Of a stretch of 64,000 bases of DNA, positions 17,228-27,160 are shown piece after piece. A model generated the notes under the pieces. The model had not been told where the DNA came from, did not search any database, and saw only the letters and a program-made list of their open reading frames with translations. How positions within the stretch are numbered: the first letter of the stretch is position 1; the number at the start of each line of letters is the position of its first letter. The translations under genes were made by a program, and so were the position numbers. Source of the stretch: Pseudonocardia benzenivorans CB1190 (GTDB lineage: Bacteria > Actinomycetota > Actinomycetes > Mycobacteriales > Pseudonocardiaceae); NCBI RefSeq assembly GCF_000196675.2, contig NC_015312.1, positions 930,001 to 994,000 on the forward strand, written 5' to 3'.

Positions 17228-18544
17228 TCAGGCGAGCAGCGCGCTGCCCCAGTAGTCGCTGCCGTCGAGCCCGGGCGGGCAGGCGAACATCGCCGAGCCC
17301 GTGTGCTGCAGGTACTCCATCATCGGGTCCTGCTGGGCGAGCGCCCGTTGCATCGGCACGAACTGCGTCTGCGGGTCGCGGACGAACGCGATGAAGAACA
17401 GCCCCGCGTCGAGCCGGCCGCGGCCGTCGGTCCCGTCGACGAAGTTGTAGCCGCGGCGCAGGATGCGCACCCCGTTCAACGTCTCCGCCGACGCGAGCCG
17501 GATGTGCGCGTCGGCGGGGACGAGTGGTGTGCCGTCGGGCCCGCGGGCCGCCAGGTCGGCCTGGTCGAACTCGGAGGCCTTGCCCAGCGGGTTGCCCTCG
17601 CCCTTGCTGCGTCCGACGATCTGTTCCTGCTCCTGCAGCGACGTCCGGTCCCACGTCTCGATGTGCATGCGGATCCGGCGGGCGACGAGGTAGCTGCCGC
17701 CGGTCATCCACTCGGGGCCGTCGCCGGGCTGCACCCAGACGTGCTGGTCGAGCAGGTCGGGTTCCTCGGCCTTCAGGTTGTTGGTGCCGTCCTTGAAGCC
17801 GAACAGGTTCCGCGGCGTGGCCTGCGCCGTGGACGTCGACGACGTGCGCCCGAACCCGAGCTGCGACCAGCGCACCGATGTCGTCCCGAAGCCCGCCCGG
17901 ACCATGTTGCGCACCGCGTGCACCGCGACCTGCGGGTCGTCGGCGCACGCCTGGATGCACAGGTCGCCGCCGCTGCGGGCGGGATCGAGGTTGTCGCCTG
18001 CGAACGGCGGCAGGTCGGCGAGTGCGGGTGGCCGCTGGTCCTGGAGCCCGAGCTTGTCGAAGAACGAGCCGCCGAAGCCGACGGTGATCGTCAGCGACGA
18101 CGCCGGCAGCCCCAGCGCCTCGCCGGTGTCGGCGGGCGGCGCGAGGGGGTTGCCGCCGACGGCGCCGTTCTCGGCGGTCTCACGACCCTGGGTCATGCGT
18201 TCGGCCGCGCCCGTCCAGCGTCCGAGCAGCCGGGCGACGGCGACGCGGTCGGTCGTGGTCAGGTCGAGGGCGACGAAGTGCAGCCGGTCCTGCGCCGGGG
18301 TGGCGATCCCGGCCTGGTGCACCCCGCGGAACGGGACGACGCCCGGGCGCGCAGGCTCGGCCGCCGAACTGCCGGCCACGTAGCCGAGGGCGGCGGCGCC
18401 ACCGGCGACGGCCACGCCGGCACCGGCCAGCCCGAACAGTGCCCGGCGGGAGAACCCGCCGCCACCCCCGCCCGGGCCGCCGCCCGCTTCGTCGGTCGGC
18501 GGGCTCGGGGGGACGGTGCGTTCGGTCTGGCCGGTGTCGGTCAC
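17228..18544 (-). CDS. efeB: EfeB, Tat-exported DyP-type peroxidase (operon 1)
   Basis: Heme-dependent dye-decolourising-type peroxidase of 438 residues, exported by the Tat route; in EfeUOB it oxidises Fe(II) or acts on heme during iron uptake. The twin-arginine signal is SRRALFGLAGAG after a ~30-residue Gly/Pro stretch. The DyP motif GFKDGT (distal Asp) and the proximal-His region ADAHIRLAS, followed by RRGYNF, are intact. The GTG start at 18544 lies 11 bp after efeO. Its stop codon falls within the 5-bp target duplication of the IS1380 element, so the protein end is unchanged but its downstream region is replaced by the element. Confidence 0.93.
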   Translation of the reverse strand: MTDTGQTERTVPPSPPTDEAGGGPGGGGGGFSRRALFGLAGAGVAVAGGAAALGYVAGSSAAEPARPGVVPFRGVHQAGIATPAQDRLHFVALDLTTTDRVAVARLLGRWTGAAERMTQGRETAENGAVGGNPLAPPADTGEALGLPASSLTITVGFGGSFFDKLGLQDQRPPALADLPPFAGDNLDPARSGGDLCIQACADDPQVAVHAVRNMVRAGFGTTSVRWSQLGFGRTSSTSTAQATPRNLFGFKDGTNNLKAEEPDLLDQHVWVQPGDGPEWMTGGSYLVARRIRMHIETWDRTSLQEQEQIVGRSKGEGNPLGKASEFDQADLAARGPDGTPLVPADAHIRLASAETLNGVRILRRGYNFVDGTDGRGRLDAGLFFIAFVRDPQTQFVPMQRALAQQDPMMEYLQHTGSAMFACPPGLDGSDYWGSALLA

Positions 18545-18555
18545 AGGATGTCCGC

Positions 18556-19695
18556 TCAGCTGGTGACGACGGCGGCGACCTGGCTGATCGGCTCGCTCAG
18601 GGCGTCGACGGCGTCGGTCATCTTCTTCTTGTCGTCCTCGGTGAGCTCGGTGTAGAGCGTGAAGCCGTCGCCGGCGCGGTACTGCTCCAGCAGCGCGTCG
18701 ACCGCGGCGAACCGCTCGTCGAGCTGCGGGCCGAGGGCCTTGTCCTTCTCGTCGATCACGGGGCGCAGCGCGGCGACCGCGGCCTGCGAGCCCTCGACGT
18801 TGGCCTTGAAGTCCCACAGGTCGGTGTGCGAGTAGCGGTCCTCCTCACCGGTGATCTTGCCGGTGGCGACCTCGTCCAGCAGCTCCTTGGCGCCGTTGGC
18901 CAGCTGGACCGGCGTCAGCTCCAGGGTCGCGACGCGGGCTTGCAGGTCCTTCATGTCGGCGACGAGCGCGTCGGCCATGGCGGCCGAGTCGGGCTGCAGG
19001 CCGCTCTCCCACAGGTCCTTCTCGAGGCGGTGGTACCCGGTGAACGGGACGCCGGGCTCGCCGTCGTCACGGCCGTCGACCTTCGGGTCGATGTCGCTGA
19101 ACGACTCCGCGACCGGCTCGATGCGCTCCCAGTAGGTTCGCGAGACCGGGAAGAGCGCCTTGGCCTTGGCGACGTCGCCCGCCTTCACGGCGTCGGCGAA
19201 CTCCTGCGTCTTCGGCACGAGCGCGTCGATCTGAGAGTTGACGTAGCGCTTGTAGCCCGCGGTGGCCTCGGCGAGGCGCGTGTTCTGGTCGACGGAGCGC
19301 TGTGCGTTGCCGGTGACGGTGAAGGCGTCGCGGATGCCGTCGCCGACCATGCCGGGCTTGCAGGCGGTGGTGTAGGTGCCGCCGTCGGGGACCTCGACGA
19401 TCAGGTTGCGGGTCAGCCCCGGACCGATGTTCTCGACCTCGCCCATGATCCGGTCGCCGGTGGCGTACAGGTAGAACTCGGTGACCTTGCTGCCGGTGTT
19501 GGTGACCGCGAACGAGATCGTCCCGGCGGGGGCCTCCTTGACGGACACGTCGCAGGCGGTGTCCGCGGCCTTGACGACGATCGGCCCGCCCTGGCCCGCG
19601 ACCTCCTCCTTCGGTGGTGCGGTGCTGGTGCATCCGGCCAGCACGGCCGCCGCCGCGGCTGCGGCCAGCACGGAGGCCGCGGTCCTGCGTGACAT
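18556..19695 (-). CDS. efeO: EfeO, iron-binding lipoprotein with cupredoxin and M75 domains (operon 1)
   Basis: Extracytoplasmic lipoprotein of 379 residues that is thought to pass iron to the EfeU permease. The signal peptide ends in the lipobox VLAGC (Cys22). A cupredoxin-like domain covers about residues 40-135 and an M75 imelysin-type domain about 140-375, with the metal-site motif HRLEKDLW (HxxE) and EEDRYSHTDLWDF. ATG 19695 has GAGGAG upstream. It sits between efeU (32-bp gap) and efeB. Confidence 0.94.
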   Translation of the reverse strand: MSRRTAASVLAAAAAAAVLAGCTSTAPPKEEVAGQGGPIVVKAADTACDVSVKEAPAGTISFAVTNTGSKVTEFYLYATGDRIMGEVENIGPGLTRNLIVEVPDGGTYTTACKPGMVGDGIRDAFTVTGNAQRSVDQNTRLAEATAGYKRYVNSQIDALVPKTQEFADAVKAGDVAKAKALFPVSRTYWERIEPVAESFSDIDPKVDGRDDGEPGVPFTGYHRLEKDLWESGLQPDSAAMADALVADMKDLQARVATLELTPVQLANGAKELLDEVATGKITGEEDRYSHTDLWDFKANVEGSQAAVAALRPVIDEKDKALGPQLDERFAAVDALLEQYRAGDGFTLYTELTEDDKKKMTDAVDALSEPISQVAAVVTS

Positions 19696-19727
19696 GGTTC
19701 TCCTCGAGGTGTTCAGCGCTGTGACTG

Positions 19728-20549
19728 TCAGGTGGTGGCGACGGCGGCACGGCGCCGGCCGGGAAGCAGGAACAGGGTCAGCACCACGGCGACGTAGGCG
19801 ACCCAGACGACCGCCTCGAGGACGGTGGTCTGCGGCGAGAAGTTGAAGATGCCCTTGAGCAGGGTGCCGTACCAGGAGTCGGCCGGGACGGCCGCGCTGA
19901 CGTCGAACGCGAGGGTGTTGAGGCCGGGCAGGATGCCGGCCTCCTGCAGGTCGTGGACGCCGTAGGCGAGGATTCCGGCGGCGACGAAGATCAGCAGCAG
20001 TCCGGTGACGGTGAAGAACTTCCCGAGGTCGATCTTCACGGCGCCGCGGTAGATGAGGTAGGCGAGCGCGATCGCGATCGCGATGCCGACGAGGAACCCG
20101 ATCAACGGCTGCAGCGTCTCGCCCGCGGCCTCCGCGGCGGAGAAGAAGAACACCGCGGTCTCGAGGCCCTCGCGGCCGACGGCCAGTGCCGCCATGACGA
20201 CGACGGCGACCGGCCCGATCCGCAGCGCGTCCTCGAGCCGGCCCTGCAGCTCCGACGACAGCGCCCGCGCGTTGCGCCGCATCCAGAAGATCATCCAGGT
20301 GACGAAGGCGACGGCGACGATCGAGAGCGTCCCGCCGAGCGCCTCCTGCGCCTCGAACGTGAGCGCCTGCTGGGTGAGCGTCAGCGCGAGGGTGACGCCG
20401 ACGGACACGGCCACCGCGATCGCGACGCCCAGCCAGACCTTGGGCAGCTCGGCACGCCGGTCGGTGCGGACGAGGAACGCGACCAGGATGCTCACGACGA
20501 GCGCGGCCTCGAGGCCTTCCCGTAGCCCGATCAGGGCGTTGCCGAGCAC
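19728..20549 (-). CDS. efeU: EfeU, FTR1-family iron permease (operon 1)
   Basis: Seven-helix membrane permease of 273 residues for ferric iron. Both REGLE motifs are present: LREGLEAAL near residue 9 and GREGLETAV near residue 126, the glutamates being the iron ligands in this family. The C-terminus is RRR-rich and cytosolic. The GTG start at 20549 is followed 23 bp upstream by iron-box-like sequences. It is first in the efeUOB order. Confidence 0.95.
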   Translation of the reverse strand: MLGNALIGLREGLEAALVVSILVAFLVRTDRRAELPKVWLGVAIAVAVSVGVTLALTLTQQALTFEAQEALGGTLSIVAVAFVTWMIFWMRRNARALSSELQGRLEDALRIGPVAVVVMAALAVGREGLETAVFFFSAAEAAGETLQPLIGFLVGIAIAIALAYLIYRGAVKIDLGKFFTVTGLLLIFVAAGILAYGVHDLQEAGILPGLNTLAFDVSAAVPADSWYGTLLKGIFNFSPQTTVLEAVVWVAYVAVVLTLFLLPGRRRAAVATT

Positions 20550-20571
20550 GTTCGGGTCTCCATCCGCTTCG

Positions 20572-20609
20572 TTAGGTGAGGCTGCTCAGGTGCGCAGCGA
20601 GGCTAGCCT
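20572..20609. promoter_or_regulatory. IdeR/DtxR-like iron boxes upstream of efeU (operon 1)
   Basis: TTAGGTGAGGCTGCTCAGG (20572-20590) matches 12 of 19 positions of the IdeR/DtxR consensus TTAGGTTAGGCTAACCTAA. Immediately beyond lies AGGCTAGCCT (20600-20609), a perfect 10-bp palindrome that matches the centre of the same consensus. They lie 23-60 bp upstream of the efeU start, where an iron-dependent repressor would be expected. Direct evidence is lacking. Confidence 0.5.
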
Positions 20610-20692
20610 GAGTCCGGAGTCGGGCGGTAGTCCCGGTTCGCCACTTTGCGGTGGTTGATCTCGATGAGCGCGACGTCGTGTTCACAAAGCGG

Positions 20693-20750
20693 ACGTTTCA
20701 GGCGAAACGTGCAGATGATCGGACAGGCGTCGCCGAGCAGTGCCGATCAT
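20693..20750. promoter_or_regulatory. Inverted repeats in the AT-richer spacer between the two efe operons
   Basis: The 394-bp divergent spacer (20550-20943) is clearly less GC-rich than its surroundings and contains no gene. Two perfect inverted repeats stand out: ACGTTTC-AGGC-GAAACGT (20693-20710) and ATGATCGG (20715-20722) with CCGATCAT (20743-20750). They could be regulator sites or hairpins that separate the two promoters. An iron-box half site (TTAGGT on the minus strand, 20877-20882) lies near the other operon. Confidence 0.45.
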
Positions 20751-20855
20751 GATGAAAGGGACGTTGCTCCGATTCGACGGAATTCTCGGGGAGTAATCGA
20801 ACAAACACCCGACAAATGGACGGTCGACGCATTGCTCCGCTGTTATCCGAGGCTA

Positions 20856-20885
20856 TTGACAGCCAATCGCAGGAATACCTAACTT
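20856..20885 (+). promoter_or_regulatory. Predicted promoter of the second efeUOB operon
   Basis: A consensus -35 TTGACA (20856-20861) is followed after 18 bp by TAACTT (20880-20885) as a -10. Transcription would begin about 45-50 bp before the GTG start of efeU at 20944. The -10 overlaps the sequence ACCTAA, which resembles half of an IdeR/DtxR box and would allow iron repression. Confidence 0.5.
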
Positions 20886-20943
20886 CGTCTCGCCCGGCCG
20901 CGCGGAATGTGCGAGCCGGTGTCGCGGAAAGAAGGTCGTCGGG

Positions 20944-21777
20944 GTGCTCGCCACGTTCATCATCGGGCTGCGTGAAGGGCTCGAGGCATCCCTGATCGTG
21001 GGGATCATCGCGAGCTTCCTCGTCGCCCGCGGGCGCCGCGACGCCCTCCGGTCGGTGTGGATCGGCGTCGGCATCGCGATCCTCCTCTGCCTCGCCGTCG
21101 GGACCGTGCTGGAGATCGTCACGGCCGACCTGCCGCAGGCCGCGCAGGAGGGTCTCGAGACCGTCATCGGTCTGCTGGCCGTCGCGATGGTCACCTACAT
21201 GGTCGTCTGGATGCGCCGGCACGCCCGCGGGATGCGCGGTGCGCTGGAGTCCTCGGCCGGCGCGGCGCTCGTCGCCGGGTCCACCACCGCACTGGTCGCC
21301 ATGGCCTTCCTCGCCGTGCTCCGCGAGGGCTTCGAGACGGCGGTGTTCCTGCTCGCGGCGTTCCAGGCCTCGACGTCACCGCTGCTCGCGGGACTGGGTG
21401 CGCTGCTCGGCGTGCTCGTCGCCGTCGCGCTCGGCTACGGCATCTACCGCGGCGGCGTGAAGCTCGACATGGCCCGGTTCTTCCGGGTCACCGGCGCCGT
21501 GCTCGTGATCGTGGCCGGGGGGCTGCTGATGACGGCGGCGCACACCGCGCACGAGGCCGGCTGGATCGACATCGGCCAGACGCGCGCGTTCGACCTGTCC
21601 TGGCTCGTCCTGCCCGGCACGCCCGTCTCGTCCCTGCTGACCGGCGTCCTCGGCATCCAGCCCTACCCGGTGGTCCTCGAGGTCCTCGTCTGGCTGGTCT
21701 ACGTCGTCCCGCTGTTGGTCTACGTGCTCGCTCCCACCACGAAGCGGCGCAGGCCGGCTCCGCAGCCGGTCGCCTGA
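20944..21777 (+). CDS. efeU: EfeU, FTR1-family iron permease (operon 2)
   Basis: Second FTR1-type iron permease, 277 residues, seven membrane segments. The first motif is LREGLEASL and the second is LREGFETAV, i.e. REGFE instead of REGLE, keeping both glutamates. It is clearly related to the divergent copy but diverged throughout (compare TYMVVWMRRHARGMRG with TWMIFWMRRNARALSS), so the duplication is not recent. GTG 20944 has GAAGG eight bases upstream. The C-terminus ends in KRRRPAPQ. Confidence 0.94.
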   Translation: MLATFIIGLREGLEASLIVGIIASFLVARGRRDALRSVWIGVGIAILLCLAVGTVLEIVTADLPQAAQEGLETVIGLLAVAMVTYMVVWMRRHARGMRGALESSAGAALVAGSTTALVAMAFLAVLREGFETAVFLLAAFQASTSPLLAGLGALLGVLVAVALGYGIYRGGVKLDMARFFRVTGAVLVIVAGGLLMTAAHTAHEAGWIDIGQTRAFDLSWLVLPGTPVSSLLTGVLGIQPYPVVLEVLVWLVYVVPLLVYVLAPTTKRRRPAPQPVA

Positions 21778-21814
21778 CCCCCCCACCCCGTTCCACCATC
21801 GAGGAGCACGACCC

Positions 21815-22942
21815 GTGACCCCCACCCGATCCCGCGCGGCCTGCGCCGCCGCCGCGGTGCTCTCCGCCGGGCTGCTCGCCGCGGCCTGCGCGAGCTCGCC
21901 GCAGCCGTCCGCGGGCGGCCCGCCCGCGACGAACGTCTCGATCGAGATCAGCGACGCCGGCTGCGGCCCGAACCCCGCCACCGTTCCGACGGGCCCGGTG
22001 AACTTCGCGGTGACCAACCCGGCGTCGGACAAGGTGACCGAGGCCGAGGTACTGGGCGGCGGCAAGATCCTCGGTGAGAAGGAGAACATCACCCCCGGCC
22101 TCGACGGCGCCTTCTCGCTGCGCCTGGACCCCGGCACCTACAGCGTCTACTGCCCGGGCGCGGCCAAGGACACATGGGCGTTCACCGTGCAGGGCAACGG
22201 GTCCGCCGCGGCGGACACTTCGCTCACCGCCGCGACGCAGGCCTACCACGACTACGTCGTGACCGAGGTCGGCCAGCTGCAGACCGCCGCGAAGACCTTC
22301 ACCGACGCCGTGCGTGCCGGGGACATTTCTGCTGCCGAGCAGGCGTACGCCCCGGCCCGGGTGCACTACGAGAGCATCGAGCCCGTCGCCGAGAGCTTCG
22401 GCGACCTCGACCCCGCGATCGACGCCCGGATCGACGACGTCACCGACCCGACGCAGTGGACCGGCTTCCACCGGATCGAGAAGGCGCTGTGGGCCGACCA
22501 CTCGCTCGCGGGGATGGCGCCCGTCGCCGACAAGCTCGACGCCGACATCGCGACGCTGAAGGCGAAGGTCGCGACGAACACCTACCAGCCCGCCGAGCTC
22601 GCCAACGGCGCGTCGGACCTGCTCACCGAGGTCTCGACCAGCAAGGTCACCGGTGAGGAGGACCGCTACTCGCACACCGACCTGTGGGACTTCGCCGCGA
22701 ACATCGACGGCGCCCGCAAGGCGTTCGAGCTGCTGCAGCCCGCCCTCGCCGCCACGGACCCCGACCTGGCCCAGCAGCTCGAGGCCCGGTTCACCGACGT
22801 CGTCAACGGGCTCGCGAAGTACAGGTCCGGCAACGGCTACGAGGACTACGGCGCCGTCACCGACACGGACCGGCGCTCGCTCGCGGACTCGGTCAACGCG
22901 CTGGCCGAGCCGCTCTCGCAGGTCGCGGGAAAGGTGGTCTGA
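21815..22942 (+). CDS. efeO: EfeO, iron-binding lipoprotein (operon 2)
   Basis: Lipoprotein of 375 residues with a lipobox AAACA (Cys26 region), a cupredoxin-like domain (about 45-130, with the Cys pair of GCGPNP and VYCPG) and an M75 domain with HRIEKALW and EEDRYSHTDLWDF. It shares the SIEPVAESFGD and EEDRYSHTDLWDF segments with the first copy. The GTG start at 21815 has GAGGAG at 21801-21806. It lies 37 bp after efeU and 8 bp before efeB. Confidence 0.93.
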   Translation: MTPTRSRAACAAAAVLSAGLLAAACASSPQPSAGGPPATNVSIEISDAGCGPNPATVPTGPVNFAVTNPASDKVTEAEVLGGGKILGEKENITPGLDGAFSLRLDPGTYSVYCPGAAKDTWAFTVQGNGSAAADTSLTAATQAYHDYVVTEVGQLQTAAKTFTDAVRAGDISAAEQAYAPARVHYESIEPVAESFGDLDPAIDARIDDVTDPTQWTGFHRIEKALWADHSLAGMAPVADKLDADIATLKAKVATNTYQPAELANGASDLLTEVSTSKVTGEEDRYSHTDLWDFAANIDGARKAFELLQPALAATDPDLAQQLEARFTDVVNGLAKYRSGNGYEDYGAVTDTDRRSLADSVNALAEPLSQVAGKVV

Positions 22943-22950
22943 CGCACCCC

Positions 22951-24198
22951 ATGGAACTGTCCCGGCGCCGGCTCCTGCAGGGCATCGCGGGGGCCGGCGC
23001 CGCCGGCGCGGGACTGGCCCTTGCGGGCTGTGCCCCGTCGGCGGCCGCCGCACCGACCGACGTCGTCGACTTCCACGGCCCGCACCAGGCCGGCATCGCC
23101 ACGGCCGTGCAGGACCGGTTGGCGTTCATGACGTTCGACGTCACCTCCACGAGCCGCGCGGACGTCGTCGAGCTGCTGAAGAGCTGGACGACGGCGGCGG
23201 AGGCGATGACCCGGGGCGCAGCCGTCCCCGGCGCCCCGCCCGACGACCAGGTCCCGCCCGCCGACACCGGCGAGGCCGTCGGCCTGCCCGCCGCGCGGCT
23301 GACCGTCACCGTCGGCTTCGGGCCGTCGCTGTTCACCGGCCCGGACGGCTCCGACCGCTTCGGCCTGGCCGCCCGCCGTCCCGCCGCGTTCGTGCCGCTG
23401 CCCGCGCTCCCCGGCGAGCTGCTCGACCCCGCCCGCAGCGGCGGCGACATCGCCGTCCAGGCGTGTTCCGACGACCCGCAGGTCGCGTTCCACGCCGTGC
23501 GCAACCTCGCCCGGATCGGGCGCGGCACCGTCGTCGCCCGGTGGGCGGAGCTGGGGTTCGGCAAGACGTCGTCGACCCAGGGGTCGGCCGACGGCGACCC
23601 CGGCGGGACCCCGCGCAACCTCATGGGGTTCAAGGACGGCACCCGCAACATCGTCGGCACCGACGACGCCGCGCTCGACCAGCACGTCTGGGTCGCCGAC
23701 GCCGACGGGCAGGGCTGGCTCGGCGGCGGCAGCTACCTCGTCGCCCGCCGGATCCGCATGTTCGTCGAACCGTGGGACCGTGACCGGCTCGGCGACCAGG
23801 AGGCCGTCTTCGGCCGGTTCAAGGACTCCGGCGCACCGCTGACGGGCAAGGCCGAGTTCGACGCGCCCGACTACGCCGCGACGGGCGCCGACGGGCCCGT
23901 CATCCCCGCGAACGCCCACATCAGGCTCGCCTCGCCGGAGAACAACGGCGGCCTGCGCATCCTGCGGCGCGGCTACTCCTACACCGACGGGATCGACGCC
24001 ACGACCGGCACCCTCGACGCCGGGCTGTTCTTCCTCGCCTACATGCGCGACCCGAACCAGTTCGTGACGTTGCAACGCAAGCTCGGCACCAGCGACGCGC
24101 TCAACGAGTACATCCGCCACGTCGGTTCGGGACTGTTCGCGGTGCCGCCGGGAACCTCCGGCCCCGACGACTGGTGGGGCCGCGCCCTGTTCTCCTGA
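22951..24198 (+). CDS. efeB: EfeB, Tat-exported DyP-type peroxidase (operon 2)
   Basis: Second DyP-type heme peroxidase, 415 residues. The Tat signal is SRRRLLQGIAGAG near the N-terminus, followed by a possible lipobox LALAGC, so it might be membrane-anchored, unlike copy 1. The heme-site motif GFKDGT, the NAHIRLAS histidine and RRGYSY are present. ATG 22951 starts the Tat signal directly. It ends 14 bp from the convergent TPR gene. Confidence 0.92.
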   Translation: MELSRRRLLQGIAGAGAAGAGLALAGCAPSAAAAPTDVVDFHGPHQAGIATAVQDRLAFMTFDVTSTSRADVVELLKSWTTAAEAMTRGAAVPGAPPDDQVPPADTGEAVGLPAARLTVTVGFGPSLFTGPDGSDRFGLAARRPAAFVPLPALPGELLDPARSGGDIAVQACSDDPQVAFHAVRNLARIGRGTVVARWAELGFGKTSSTQGSADGDPGGTPRNLMGFKDGTRNIVGTDDAALDQHVWVADADGQGWLGGGSYLVARRIRMFVEPWDRDRLGDQEAVFGRFKDSGAPLTGKAEFDAPDYAATGADGPVIPANAHIRLASPENNGGLRILRRGYSYTDGIDATTGTLDAGLFFLAYMRDPNQFVTLQRKLGTSDALNEYIRHVGSGLFAVPPGTSGPDDWWGRALFS

Positions 24199-24212
24199 TC
24201 GTGAGCGGGCCG

Positions 24213-24650
24213 TCAGGCCGGCTCGGCCCGGTCCATGGCGACGCGGGCCCGCAGCTCGCCGAGCGCCTCCTGGTACTCCGGCCGGGGGTCCATCGCGGCG
24301 GCCATCTTGAGCTGCGCCAACGCCTCGGACAGCCGGGCCTGGCGCTGGAAGGTCTTGCCGAGCGCGAACCGCGCGTAGTGATCGGCCGGGTCGAGCTCGA
24401 GCACCCGGCTGAAGGCCTGCTCGGCGCGGAGCAGCTGCGCCGAGTCGAAGTAGGCGCGCCCGGCGAGCAGGTGCACGGAGGCGTCGTTCGGCTGGCTGTC
24501 GAGCACCGGTCCGAGCGCCTGCAGCGCGTCGAGCGGGCGCCGGTCCGACAGCAGCAGCTCCGCGCGGCGGAACGACGCGAAGACGTCGTGGACGGTCCCG
24601 GACCGGTCGTCGTCGGGCTCCGGTGCGTCTGATCCCCGCGGCATCGTCAT
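24213..24650 (-). CDS. Tetratricopeptide-repeat protein
   Basis: A 145-residue protein made of about three TPR units (RAELLLSDRRPLDALQALGP, LAGRAYFDSAQLLRAEQAFS, ALGKTFQRQARLSEALAQLK), a fold for protein-protein contacts. The first ~20 residues are acidic and flexible. I chose ATG 24650; the open frame extends upstream into the eno promoter region without support. It is divergent from eno and convergent with efeB. The partner is unknown. Confidence 0.8.
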   Translation of the reverse strand: MTMPRGSDAPEPDDDRSGTVHDVFASFRRAELLLSDRRPLDALQALGPVLDSQPNDASVHLLAGRAYFDSAQLLRAEQAFSRVLELDPADHYARFALGKTFQRQARLSEALAQLKMAAAMDPRPEYQEALGELRARVAMDRAEPA

Positions 24651-24666
24651 GGTCGTTCCACGGTAG

Positions 24667-26115
<1,449 letters not shown>

Positions 26116-26117
26116 GC

Positions 26118-26633
26118 GTGCCCGCAGCGGCCGAGGAGCGGGCCCGGTCCCGGGGCGACCGGGGCCGCGGATCGGCTGCGGCACGCCCGTCGCCCACCAG
26201 TCGTCGCGCACGCGAGCCGCAGCTCACCCGGTCCCGCTCGCGCGGCGTCGTCGCCGCGACGACGGGGTTCCTGGGCGTCTCCTCGACGCGCCGGGCGGCG
26301 ATCCTCGCCGTCGTCGTGTGCGCGCTGGCGCTCACCGTGGCGGTGCCGCTGCGCAACTACGTGGCGCAGCGTCAGCAGCTCGCCGACATGGACCGTCAGC
26401 AGCAGCAGCTCGCCGCGCAGGTCGACCAGCTCAACCAGGAGCGTGCCCGGCTCTCCGATCCCGACGAGGTCTCGGCGCAGGCCCGCAGCCGGCTCGGGTA
26501 CGTCATGCCCGGCGAGGTGCCCTACGTCGTCGAGCTGCCGGTCCCGCCGCCGAGCCCCGACGAGATCGCCGCGGGTCAGCCATGGTTCCAGCGACTCTGG
26601 AACGACGTGTCGAAAGGTTCCCCCGCACCGTGA
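26118..26633 (+). CDS. ftsB: FtsB/DivIC-family septum formation protein
   Basis: Small bitopic division protein, 171 residues. A ~55-residue basic cytosolic tail is followed by one membrane helix (AAILAVVVCALALTVAVPL) and an extracytoplasmic coiled coil (QRQQLADMDRQQQQLAAQVD, then LNQERARLSDPDEV), then a conserved RSRLGYVMPGEVPYVV. This is the PF04977 architecture, and the location directly after eno is the same as for mycobacterial DivIC (Rv1024). The GTG start at 26118 follows the eno stop by two bases; the stop overlaps the next start. Confidence 0.92.
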   Translation: MPAAAEERARSRGDRGRGSAAARPSPTSRRAREPQLTRSRSRGVVAATTGFLGVSSTRRAAILAVVVCALALTVAVPLRNYVAQRQQLADMDRQQQQLAAQVDQLNQERARLSDPDEVSAQARSRLGYVMPGEVPYVVELPVPPPSPDEIAAGQPWFQRLWNDVSKGSPAP

Positions 26634-27160
26634 CCTCCCCGGCTCCCTCGATCTCCGACGCCGACCGGGCCGCCGTGACCGCCCAGCTCGGGCGGGCGCC
26701 GCGCGCGGTTCGCGAGGTCGCGCACCGCTGCCCGTGCGGGCTGCCGTCGGTCGTCGCCACCTCGCCGCGGCTGGAGGACGGAACCCCGTTCCCGACGCTG
26801 TTCTACCTCACCTGTTCGCGGCTGGCGTCGAAGCTGGGCACGCTCGAGGCCGACGGCCGGATGCGCGAGATGACCGAGCGGCTGCGGACCGACCCCGAGC
26901 TCGCCGCGGCCTACCAGCGCGCGCACGAGGCCTACCTCGCCGAACGCGACGCGATCGAGCCGCTGGGCACCGACGTCAGTGCGGGCGGGATGCCCGGGCG
27001 GGTCAAGTGCCTGCACGTGCACGCCGGGCACGCGCTCGCGCGCGGGCGCGGCATCAACCCGTTCGGCGACGAGGCGCTCGACGAGGTCGGCGAGTGGTGG
27101 GCCGCGGGGCCGTGCGTGCACGTCGACCGGCCGGGCGACGAGACCGCTACCCGGGACTGA
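26630..27160 (+). CDS. DUF501 family protein
   Basis: A 176-residue soluble protein of the DUF501 family, recognised from RCPCGLPSVVATSPRLEDG, PFPTLFYLTC and the C-terminal VKCLHVHAGHALARGRGINP with clustered Cys/His that could bind a metal. Its function is unknown, but it is always near eno and divIC in actinobacteria. The GTG start overlaps the ftsB stop (GTGA). It ends overlapping by 14 bp the convergent AidB-like gene. Confidence 0.88.
   Translation: MTSPAPSISDADRAAVTAQLGRAPRAVREVAHRCPCGLPSVVATSPRLEDGTPFPTLFYLTCSRLASKLGTLEADGRMREMTERLRTDPELAAAYQRAHEAYLAERDAIEPLGTDVSAGGMPGRVKCLHVHAGHALARGRGINPFGDEALDEVGEWWAAGPCVHVDRPGDETATRD

Noticed and set aside
20646..20882. Small plus-strand frame in the spacer between the efe operons
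   Set aside because: It covers inverted repeats and the likely promoter, has no family similarity and no ribosome binding site.
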